Of a stretch of 7,356 nt of DNA, positions 1-5,474 are shown in pieces. The first letter of the stretch is position 1; each line of letters starts with the position of its first letter. The notes under the pieces are model-generated. The model ran no database searches and was not told the origin of the DNA. It saw nothing but the letters and a program-made list of their open reading frames with translations. Position numbers and translations under genes: made by a program. Source of the stretch: Helicobacteraceae bacterium (GTDB lineage: Bacteria; Campylobacterota; Campylobacteria; Campylobacterales; Sulfurimonadaceae); assembly GCA_027083665.1 (NCBI GenBank), contig JALWNV010000053.1, forward strand, positions 1-7,356, in the 5' to 3' direction.

Positions 1-236
1 TGAATCGCCCGTGCATCGAGTGCCTCGGCGAATCCGACCGCCCCTCGCTTTTTTGTTCCTTCGTTCATCATCGACGCCGTTACCTTCGCCAGTCCCGGCA
101 AACTGCCGTCCTCGATCGAACCGCTTTTTTGAAACACCAGCTGCATCGAGACGATCGGCAGCCGCGTATCGCGCTCGAAAATCACGGGAACCTCGACCCC
201 GTTGACATTTACCGTTTCGACAGTCGTCTCCGCCAT
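1..236 (-). CDS. M16-family (insulinase-like) peptidase homologue, N-terminal part, zinc motif absent
   Basis: The 78 complete N-terminal codons seen here belong to a gene that runs off the left edge. The protein begins MAETTVETVNVNGVEVPVIF, followed by a strand rich in hydrophobic residues (RLPIVSMQLVF, residues 25-35) and GLAKVTASMMNEGT at 48-61. This is the usual opening of an M16 domain. In active M16 enzymes the last block reads G-x-A-H-x-x-E-H-x-x-x-x-G-T; here the two zinc-binding histidines and the catalytic glutamate are replaced by K51, S55 and A54. It is therefore probably the non-catalytic type of M16 subunit, which usually works beside an active partner. No signal peptide is visible from this start. 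The start is fixed by an AAGGA six bases upstream. Position after mqnC matches what I recall of HP0656-HP0657 in H. pylori. Family assignment is good; function of the full protein is not decided here. Confidence 0.8.
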   Translation of the reverse strand, partial: MAETTVETVNVNGVEVPVIFERDTRLPIVSMQLVFQKSGSIEDGSLPGLAKVTASMMNEGTKKRGAVGFAEALDARAI

Positions 237-242
237 AAGCAA

Positions 243-247
243 TCCTT
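243..247 (-). promoter_or_regulatory. Ribosome binding site of the M16 homologue
   Basis: AAGGA on the minus strand, six bases before the ATG at 236-234. It is the clearest Shine-Dalgarno on the left side of the window and fixes the start of the M16 homologue. It lies outside the repeat array, so this gene keeps its own initiation signal despite the upstream insert. Confidence 0.65.
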
Positions 248-256
248 GTATGAAAA

Positions 257-265
257 TTAATATCA
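257..265 (-). promoter_or_regulatory. Possible extended -10 promoter element before the M16 homologue
   Basis: The minus strand reads TGATATTAA in an AT-rich gap of about 40 bases between the repeat array and the M16 start. TGnTATTAA resembles an extended -10 box (TATTAA matches four of six positions of TATAAT). No convincing -35 hexamer is seen 16-18 bases upstream, where the heptamer repeats lie; epsilonproteobacterial sigma-70 promoters often lack one. It could restart transcription after the insert, but AT-rich DNA easily produces such matches. Confidence 0.2.
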
Positions 266-275
266 GAATAGTTTT

Positions 276-304
276 GTGAATAGTGAATAGTGAATAGTGA
301 ATGG
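276..304. repeat. Left heptamer array (GTGAATA x3, GTGAATG), arm of an inverted repeat
   Basis: On the plus strand three GTGAATA units (276-282, 283-289, 290-296) are followed by GTGAATG (297-303) and G. The array lies just downstream of the four-helix-bundle gene, whose stop codon is at 310-308. Positions 276-298 are the reverse complement of 674-696 with a single mismatch, so the array is one arm of a 23-base inverted repeat around the gene. Confidence 0.9.
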
Positions 305-307
305 TTC

Positions 308-682
308 TCATCCGCTTCCTTTGTTTTTCAAGTATTTCAGCAATTCTAGAAGAAGTTTTTTTGTTTTATCTATCAAAGAAAATACAGTAGAACCGACAAC
401 ATATCCAAAATCTCTTGCCAACAATAACTGCGTTTCCAATTCCGCAACCGAACCCAAAGCTATATATAAAAACTGCACAAGCTCTTTATCATGGTTTCTT
501 GCCGCACCTTCAGCTATATTTGAAGGAATCGAAATAGCCGCTCTACGCATTTGTGACACAAGGCCGTACTGCTCATTTTTTGGAAAAGAAGCCGTCAACT
601 CATAAACACTCCTCGCCAGATGCATACCTGCTTTCCATGCTTCCAAATCTTTATGATCTTTATATATACTTTTACTATTCAC
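308..682 (-). CDS. Four-helix-bundle protein (23S rRNA intervening-sequence / S23 family)
   Basis: A 124-residue protein of the IVP/S23 family (TIGR02436, PF05635 type). The family hallmarks are present: KDLEAWKAGMHLARSVYELT near the N terminus (11-30), RRAAISIPSNIAEGAAR (46-62), and FLYIALGSVAELETQL (71-86), then a long C-terminal helix rich in Leu and Lys. Family members form a four-helix bundle that assembles into a pentamer; one relative, Avd, serves diversity-generating retroelements by binding nucleic acid. The role of stand-alone copies is unknown to me. The only workable start is GTG at 682-680, which lies inside the right repeat array; two codons upstream there is an in-frame stop. 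The only Shine-Dalgarno-like bases are GGTG within the repeat, so expression may depend on coupling. Composition is far more AT-rich than its neighbours, suggesting transfer. No reverse transcriptase or variable-repeat pair is in view, so it is not an evident retroelement component. Confidence 0.88.
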   Translation of the reverse strand: MNSKSIYKDHKDLEAWKAGMHLARSVYELTASFPKNEQYGLVSQMRRAAISIPSNIAEGAARNHDKELVQFLYIALGSVAELETQLLLARDFGYVVGSTVFSLIDKTKKLLLELLKYLKNKGSG

Positions 683-700
683 TATTCACCATTCACCATT
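674..700. repeat. Right heptamer array (AATG, GTGAATG, GTGAATA x2), arm of an inverted repeat
   Basis: Read on the minus strand from 700: AATG, then GTGAATG (696-690), GTGAATA (689-683), GTGAATA (682-676) and GT. The 23 bases 696-674 equal the left arm 276-298 read on the plus strand except at the seventh base (G here, A there). In RNA that mismatch becomes a G-U pair, so the two arms can pair along all 23 bases. The array overlaps the last base of the mqnC stop codon and contains the GTG start of the downstream gene. Confidence 0.9.
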
Positions 701-1749
701 TAAGAAAACACTTCCAGCGTTTCATAAGCCGTATTGCGGATCGCCGGGGTCTCCCCGATATCGCGGATCAGGCGCACCATCTCGTCTTTGGCCATGCGAA
801 AGCCCGCGCCCGCGCTGCGGACGACGTTCTCTTCCATCATCGTCGATCCCAGGTCGTTGGCGCCGAACAGAAGCGCCAGCTGTCCGATATAAGGTCCCTG
901 CGTCACCCAGGAACTCTGGATATTGGGCACGTTGTCGAGAAAGAGTCTCGACACCGCCAGCAGCCGCAGGTAGCGGTTGGAAGAGTGCTTTTTCAGGTCC
1001 GGAAACTCTTCGAGGAGTCGGGTGTTTTCCCCCTGGAACGACCACATGATAAACGCACGGAATCCGCCTGTTTCGTCCTGCAGGTTCCGGATCATCTCCC
1101 AGTGCTCGACGATCTCCTCGTCCGTCTCCATCGTACCGTACATCATCGTCGCCGTCGACTTGATACCAAGTTTGTGTGCCTTGCGGTGAATATCCACCCA
1201 GACATCCGAATCGATCTTTTTCGGCGCGATGATATCACGCACACGGTCGTTAAGGATCTCTGCCCCTGCTCCGGGGATGGAAGCCAGTCCTTTCGCCTTG
1301 AGACGCTGCAGGACTTCTTCGACACTGATCCGCGATACTTTGGCGATGAAATCGATTTCGATCGCCGAAAAACCGTGAATCGTAATGGTCGGGTATTTCG
1401 TATGGATATGCTCCACCAGCTCCTCGTACCATTCGATTTTGAGCTTCGGATGCACTCCCCCTTGAAACAGGATCTGCGTACCGCCGATTTCCAGCAGTTC
1501 GTCGATCTTCGCATCGATCTCGTCAAAGGTCAGGACATAAGCATCCTTATCTTTCTCATGGCGGTAGAATGCACAGAACTTGCAATCGACCCAACAGATA
1601 TTCGTGTAATTGATGTTGCGGTCGACGACAAACGTGGTCACCCCTTTGGGATGCAGCGCTTTCTTGCATTCCGAAGCCATCCGCCCCAGCGCTTTCAGGT
1701 CGGCGTTTCGGATCAGTTCAACCGCTTCGGCTTTGCTCAAACGATTCAT
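700..1749 (-). CDS. mqnC: Dehypoxanthine futalosine cyclase (radical SAM), menaquinone synthesis
   Basis: A 349-residue radical SAM enzyme that cyclises dehypoxanthine futalosine to its cyclic form in the futalosine route to menaquinone, a cytosolic step. The cluster-binding CxxxCxxC is C52-C56-C59 in NICWVDCKFCAFYRH, and GGTQILFQGGVHP follows, typical of the MqnC/MqnE/CofH group. Length is normal for MqnC. I prefer MqnC over MqnE because of the CWVDCKFCAFYR signature and overall match; the CofG/CofH relatives belong to F420 synthesis, which fits this gene set poorly. The ATG overlaps the DUF302 stop as ATGA, and GGGG four bases upstream can serve as ribosome binding site, so translation is probably coupled. 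The stop TAA is followed at once by the foreign repeat array. Campylobacterota generally use the futalosine route and rely on menaquinone respiration. Confidence 0.93.
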   Translation of the reverse strand: MNRLSKAEAVELIRNADLKALGRMASECKKALHPKGVTTFVVDRNINYTNICWVDCKFCAFYRHEKDKDAYVLTFDEIDAKIDELLEIGGTQILFQGGVHPKLKIEWYEELVEHIHTKYPTITIHGFSAIEIDFIAKVSRISVEEVLQRLKAKGLASIPGAGAEILNDRVRDIIAPKKIDSDVWVDIHRKAHKLGIKSTATMMYGTMETDEEIVEHWEMIRNLQDETGGFRAFIMWSFQGENTRLLEEFPDLKKHSSNRYLRLLAVSRLFLDNVPNIQSSWVTQGPYIGQLALLFGANDLGSTMMEENVVRSAGAGFRMAKDEMVRLIRDIGETPAIRNTAYETLEVFS

Positions 1750-2180
1750 TTTTGCCCCGCTTTCGTTGTGATCTTGTCCAAAGCGCCGTTCATCTTCGCC
1801 GTCAGTTTCGTGAGGGTGAGCCCATGCTCTTTCGCCATCCAGTCACCGTTACGGTAGGCGATCTTCACCTCTCCTTTTGACGTTTCATATACCAAAATCC
1901 GGACAGGAAGGTCCAGTCCCGTCAGCGGCTCGGCCTGCATCAGTTTCGTCCCCATTTTCGGATTGCCGAAAATGATCTCCGTTTCGGGGTGCAGCTGTAA
2001 ACCTGCCTTTTTGGCTCCGGCGGCATGATCGATCACGGCAAAAACGGTGAACCCTTTTTTCCTCACGATACGCTCTATCTTCTTTACTGTCTGCGCGACG
2101 GAATTTTGGGAAGGCTTGACGATAATATCATGGGCATAAATGCCGCTGACGAGCATCAATGCCATCAAAATCTTTCTCAT
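1746..2180 (-). CDS. Exported DUF302-family protein
   Basis: A 144-residue protein with a Sec-type signal peptide (MRKILMALMLVSGIYA, likely cut before H17) and a DUF302 domain (PF03625). The family signature is clear: FGNPKMGTKLMQ at 71-82, followed by LDLPVRILVYE at 89-99. No cysteine remains in the mature part, so it is not itself a c-type cytochrome and has no disulfide. The biochemical role of DUF302 is not known; it is a small alpha/beta domain. The start is the ATG that overlaps the cytochrome stop as ATGA, because it alone gives a good signal peptide; the 33 upstream in-frame residues have no such character. The C-terminal stop overlaps mqnC. Export to the periplasm and coupling to the cytochrome make a helper or partner role for that cytochrome the simplest guess, but this is inference from position only. 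Confidence 0.82.
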   Translation of the reverse strand: MRKILMALMLVSGIYAHDIIVKPSQNSVAQTVKKIERIVRKKGFTVFAVIDHAAGAKKAGLQLHPETEIIFGNPKMGTKLMQAEPLTGLDLPVRILVYETSKGEVKIAYRNGDWMAKEHGLTLTKLTAKMNGALDKITTKAGQK

Positions 2181-4576
2181 TTCCAGCGTCTCTCTTTCTT
2201 GTTTTTTCTGATAAAAATCACATACAGTAAATACAGGACAAACCCTCCGCCAAAGATACCGCCGACCGCCTGTCCCCATGCCCCGATACGCAAAACTTTG
2301 TTCAGAATATCATGATGCAGCTCATTATCGACATCGATACCGGCGTAACGCGACATGTGTACCATCGCGCTGACGGCGAGATCGCCTTCGGGAATACTTC
2401 GATGGCAGGAGAAACAGACACCCGAGCGATCCAGCTTGGCCCGCTGCTTCGCACTGAGCGGTCCCGAGAGTTTCCAGTGGTCTCCCACGGTCTGCAACTG
2501 CGTTCCGTTCTCGTCTATAAAACGGTCCCAGTCATTTTCGAGATGAGCGATACCCGGAATCTGGACGCTGTAATTTTGCGGCAATATCTTTCCGTCCGCC
2601 GTCATCAGATCAATGATCGTATCGTGGGTTTGATCGGCCCGCAGACGCCCGTGGTCGACGCCGTAGCCGGCCGCTTTGGGATCGCTGTGGCAGCTTTCAC
2701 AGCTGCGCGAACGTTTTGAAACCGTGTGCGGCTGCACCGGGGACATCACGATGGCGTTCTGGCCTTCCGGCCCGGCCCCCTCGACGTTGGGGATCTTCGG
2801 AATCAGGTTTTCCACGATCGCTTTGCCGTCTTTGCCGATCACCGTCAGGTTGACCTGGCATCCCGGAATCGTCGGCGACACGCGCCCCTCCCCGTTTTGG
2901 CTCAGCGGCGGGTTCTCCCACCGCAGATACGAGCGGGTCTCCGTCACTTTGCCGTCGACGAGATAGGTTTTGAGGTCGCGCATCTCGCCGGTAGCCCCGT
3001 GCAGATCGATATCGTGCGACGCCGCGAGGTAGTCCACGTTCTTTTTGCCGCCGGAGTAGTCGATCTTGACATGGCATCCGTAGCACTGCGGTGCCCAGGT
3101 CGCATGGCAGGTATAGCACTCCATCCTGTCCGTATGCGCCGAAATACGGTCCATCGCCGTCAGCGCTTCGGCGGAGAGTTTTTTCTCTTCTTTCAGCGCT
3201 TTGAGCGGTGTGAGCGTCAGGTCTTTCCCCGAAGCGAGGTGGACGACAACTTTGTTGCCTTTTTTCTCCGTGTGTACCAGCGGATTCCCCCGTGCGCTGA
3301 GCAGGTACCCCTGCGGCGCGCTCAGGACACTGCCTTTTTTCAGATACTCCGCCACACTCGTCGCAACGCCGCGCGGCCGGCCCGTCTTCGGTTTCGTGTC
3401 AAACTCGTCGCCGTAGCCCAGCGGCAGCTCCCACGGGTACTTTTTCGTCGTCCCGTGGCAGTCCTGGCACTCGATCTCGACCGCCCCGAGATTCGCTCCA
3501 CTGATAAACCCGTCGCCGTGCAGGTCGTTGGAGGTGTGGCAGTCCTGACAGAGCATCCCTTTTTTGTAGTGGATATCTTCTTGCATATGCAAATAGCGTT
3601 TGGTATGCAGTTTGGGCTGTCCCTGTCCTTCGTCGCCCCACGGCGCCCTGTACTCCGTCTCCATCAGCCCCTGATAGCTCACTCCGATGCGTTTGCCGCG
3701 GTTGTGGCAGGTCGTACAGGTCTCGACCGGTACCCCGGAGTAGGTCACGTCATGCACTTTCACTTTTGCGTCGCGTGTGGACTGAATGGCGTGCACGAGC
3801 ATATGTCCCGACGCGTTTTTGTCAATGCTGGGGTCACTGCCTTCATAATGCCCGTTGTTCGAATAGGGAATATGGCAGCTTGCACAGCCGATACCGCGGT
3901 AATCCCCCCGTCGACTGCGCCCCTTGCCCGCCGTATGGCAGCGCAGGCACTCCTGCCGCAGATAGGTATAGACCGAGAGCGAAACGTTGTTCTCCACTTC
4001 CTCCGCCGTCGGTGCGGGCGGAATCTCGGTCTGTTTGTGCGGGAAGCCCTGCGGCTCCATTGTTGCCAGACGCTGCATATAGGCGCGGTAGACTTTCGTG
4101 CCCAGACGCTTGTGGGGATCGCCGGGATTTTCGACATCGTAGGTACTGTGCGGATGGTTGTAGCCGCTGAGCCCTCCGAACCCCCATTCGGCCCCGTGGA
4201 TCTTGCCCCCCTCGGTGTTCATCAGATTGTTCATCTGCGCACTGACCTGCTCTTTGTGGCACATGCTGCAGGTATGGCGGTTGATCCACGGGCTCCCCGG
4301 TGCGGGGTAGAATGCCTTGGGGCCTTCGTGGCTGAGAAAGTAGCCGACCGTTCCTTTGTGCGCGCGCGCCTTGATCGCCGAATTCGGATTGCCCCCGTGA
4401 CAGACGATACAGTCGTTTTTCGCATAGCCCGCCTTTGCGGCGATGCGGTAGATGGCCTGCATCATCTTCGAATGCGGGTCGCGGATATTTTCGATCCCTT
4501 TGTGGCACTTCAGACAGCTGTTCGACGCCTGCAGCGCAACAGCACTCCACAGTACCAGAAAGAGCAGTGCCCTCAT
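2177..4576 (-). CDS. Membrane-anchored periplasmic dodecahaem cytochrome c
   Basis: A 799-residue protein with twelve CxxCH haem-c sites, at C21, C56, C103, C210, C231, C287, C343, C370, C487, C498, C626 and C721. A short Sec signal peptide (MRALLFLVLWSAVALQA) starts it; a hydrophobic stretch near 764-789 followed by KNKKERRWK ends it, predicting a periplasmic haem domain held by one C-terminal helix. Two long haem-poor segments (375-486 and 503-625) probably form separate folded parts, and C573 is a lone cysteine outside any haem motif. There is no CX15CH motif, so it is not the MccA-type sulfite reductase, and it is longer and has more haems than hydroxylamine-oxidoreductase-like or NrfA proteins. 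I do not recognise a named family. The start was chosen for the signal peptide and the ATGA overlap with nusB; upstream in-frame residues are nusB read in another frame. Role: electron transfer between the menaquinone pool and a periplasmic partner or substrate is plausible but unproven. Confidence 0.9.
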   Translation of the reverse strand: MRALLFLVLWSAVALQASNSCLKCHKGIENIRDPHSKMMQAIYRIAAKAGYAKNDCIVCHGGNPNSAIKARAHKGTVGYFLSHEGPKAFYPAPGSPWINRHTCSMCHKEQVSAQMNNLMNTEGGKIHGAEWGFGGLSGYNHPHSTYDVENPGDPHKRLGTKVYRAYMQRLATMEPQGFPHKQTEIPPAPTAEEVENNVSLSVYTYLRQECLRCHTAGKGRSRRGDYRGIGCASCHIPYSNNGHYEGSDPSIDKNASGHMLVHAIQSTRDAKVKVHDVTYSGVPVETCTTCHNRGKRIGVSYQGLMETEYRAPWGDEGQGQPKLHTKRYLHMQEDIHYKKGMLCQDCHTSNDLHGDGFISGANLGAVEIECQDCHGTTKKYPWELPLGYGDEFDTKPKTGRPRGVATSVAEYLKKGSVLSAPQGYLLSARGNPLVHTEKKGNKVVVHLASGKDLTLTPLKALKEEKKLSAEALTAMDRISAHTDRMECYTCHATWAPQCYGCHVKIDYSGGKKNVDYLAASHDIDLHGATGEMRDLKTYLVDGKVTETRSYLRWENPPLSQNGEGRVSPTIPGCQVNLTVIGKDGKAIVENLIPKIPNVEGAGPEGQNAIVMSPVQPHTVSKRSRSCESCHSDPKAAGYGVDHGRLRADQTHDTIIDLMTADGKILPQNYSVQIPGIAHLENDWDRFIDENGTQLQTVGDHWKLSGPLSAKQRAKLDRSGVCFSCHRSIPEGDLAVSAMVHMSRYAGIDVDNELHHDILNKVLRIGAWGQAVGGIFGGGFVLYLLYVIFIRKNKKERRWK

Positions 4577-4980
4577 GAGGCGGTTCTCTCTTTGGCGATC
4601 GCGTCGAGTACCCCGTTGATGAATTTCGGCGACTGCTCGGTCCCGAACGCCTTGGCCACCTCGATCGCCTCGTTGATGACGACCGCCGAATCGAGATCGG
4701 TATAGAGTACCTCGTAGGCCCCCAGACGCAGTGTCGCACGCTCGATGGAGCCGAGCCGGTCGAAATCCCACTCTTTCAGATGCCGGACGATCGCCTCATC
4801 GATCTGCGGCAGGTGTTCCATGACGCCGCGGAACAGGCTCATCGCGAACTCTTTTTGCCGGTTGCGGATCTTTTTGTCCTCGAGAATCTCGTCGCTGTAC
4901 TCGGCGATGCTTTGGTTGCCCAGGTCGTAGGCATACAGCAGGCTGACCACCGCCATGCGGGCATGATGACGCGTCGCCAT
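4573..4980 (-). CDS. nusB: Transcription antitermination factor NusB
   Basis: A 135-residue all-helical RNA-binding protein that joins NusE (ribosomal S10) on boxA RNA to keep RNA polymerase from terminating early in rRNA operons. Family features: an N-terminal ARMAVVSLLYAYDLGN helix (7-22), and the conserved C-terminal half with VVINEAIEVAKAFG and PKFINGVLDAIAKE. Length is normal. The ATG shares its A with the ribH stop (TAATG) and has GAGG four bases before it; the longer upstream frame is only ribH read out of frame. The stop overlaps the cytochrome start as ATGA. ribH followed by nusB is a common pair, including in H. pylori. Confidence 0.94.
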   Translation of the reverse strand: MATRHHARMAVVSLLYAYDLGNQSIAEYSDEILEDKKIRNRQKEFAMSLFRGVMEHLPQIDEAIVRHLKEWDFDRLGSIERATLRLGAYEVLYTDLDSAVVINEAIEVAKAFGTEQSPKFINGVLDAIAKERTAS

Positions 4981-5450
4981 TACGCCTCGATCTCGCGGTA
5001 GAGGTTGAGCATCTCGATGACGGTCATCATCGCCTCGAACCCTTTGTTGCCGGCCTTGGTACCCGCACGCTCGATCGCCTGTTCGATCGTATCGGTCGTC
5101 AGCAGACCGAACGCCACGGGCTTGCCGTACTTGAGCGAAACCGTCGCGATCCCTTTCGTCGCTTCGGCGGAAACGTAGTCGAAGTGCGGGGTCGCCCCGC
5201 GGATCACGGCACCGAGTGCACACACGGCATCGTAACGCCCGGTAGAGAGCAGCCGTTCGGCCGCCATCGGCAGCTCGAACGCGCCGGGCACCAGTACCAG
5301 CTCCAGCGCGTCGGCGTCGCCGCCGTTGCGGACATACGCATCCTGCGCCCCCTCGACAAGACGGTCGGTGATGAGATGGTTGAAACGCGCCGCGATGATC
5401 GCCACTTTTTTCTCAGGCTGTACCTGCAGATTTCCTTCGATTGTTTTCAT
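4980..5450 (-). CDS. ribH: 6,7-dimethyl-8-ribityllumazine synthase
   Basis: A 156-residue enzyme that condenses 5-amino-6-ribitylamino-uracil with 3,4-dihydroxy-2-butanone 4-phosphate, the step before riboflavin synthase; members form pentamers or 60-subunit shells in the cytosol. Motifs are all present: [15 protein letters not shown] (21-35), VPGAFELP (54-61), [16 protein letters not shown] (78-93) with the catalytic His89, and [20 protein letters not shown] (114-133). Full length. The start is supported by AAAGGAA four bases upstream in the 24-base gap after kdsA. It is followed by nusB with a one-base overlap. Confidence 0.96.
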   Translation of the reverse strand: MKTIEGNLQVQPEKKVAIIAARFNHLITDRLVEGAQDAYVRNGGDADALELVLVPGAFELPMAAERLLSTGRYDAVCALGAVIRGATPHFDYVSAEATKGIATVSLKYGKPVAFGLLTTDTIEQAIERAGTKAGNKGFEAMMTVIEMLNLYREIEA

Positions 5451-5454
5451 ACTG

Positions 5455-5461
5455 TTCCTTT
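5455..5461 (-). promoter_or_regulatory. Ribosome binding site of ribH
   Basis: AAAGGAA on the minus strand, four bases before the ribH ATG, in the longest intergenic gap between the transporter and mqnC (24 bases, 5451-5474). No promoter or hairpin terminator fits in this gap, so ribH is read from the upstream transcript. Confidence 0.6.
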
Positions 5462-5474
5462 GAAGTTGATAATT

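Larger units (their letters stand above)
276..700 (-). mobile_element. Putative inserted cassette: four-helix-bundle gene inside inverted heptamer repeats
   Basis: About 425 bases consisting of one gene and two inward-facing heptamer arrays, placed between mqnC and the M16 homologue. By hand count the 301-700 segment is about 37-38% G+C, while sampled mqnC lines just beyond it are near 57-63%, which points to foreign origin. The insert starts exactly at the mqnC stop codon, so mqnC is intact. No transposase, recombinase or reverse transcriptase is present and I see no convincing target-site duplication, so mobility is inferred from composition, boundaries and repeat symmetry. The plan (S23-family ORF inside a self-complementary stem) resembles the intervening sequences found in some bacterial 23S rRNA genes. 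Confidence 0.5.

Noticed and set aside
47..54. A_AAA_AAG slippery heptamer in frame in the M16 homologue
   Set aside because: It is in the right phase for -1 slippage, but Lys-Lys codons make it often by chance and no downstream structure or benefit of a shifted product is visible.
276..304. CRISPR array
   Set aside because: The units are 7 bases, directly abutting, with no spacers.
276..700. Classical insertion sequence with target-site duplication, or a diversity-generating retroelement
   Set aside because: No transposase or reverse transcriptase is present, no template/variable repeat pair is seen, and the flanks (GTTTT on the left, TTAAG on the right) show no convincing direct repeat.
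553..1857. Long plus-strand reading frame opposite mqnC (434 codons)
   Set aside because: It runs antisense to a clear mqnC and across the repeat and four-helix-bundle gene. Its translation is Arg/His/Asp-rich with no family character; GC-rich third positions of the real gene create such open frames.
2177..4576. MccA-type sulfite reductase or octahaem hydroxylamine-oxidoreductase-like enzyme
   Set aside because: There is no CX15CH motif, there are twelve haems rather than eight, and the chain is longer, with two haem-poor segments and a C-terminal anchor.
2726..4705. Plus-strand frame of 659 codons opposite the cytochrome
   Set aside because: The sense strand has twelve CxxCH motifs, a signal peptide and overlaps with its neighbours. 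The antisense product has no recognisable domain, and codon bias explains its openness.
4577..4771. N-terminal extension of the cytochrome frame
   Set aside because: These residues are nusB read in another frame, and using them would bury the signal peptide inside the protein. The same argument removes the upstream extensions of the nusB frame (4981-5223) and the DUF302 frame (2181-2279).
5451..5474. Internal promoter or terminator between kdsA and ribH
   Set aside because: The gap has only 24 bases, taken up largely by the ribH ribosome site, with no hairpin and T-run and no promoter-like pair.
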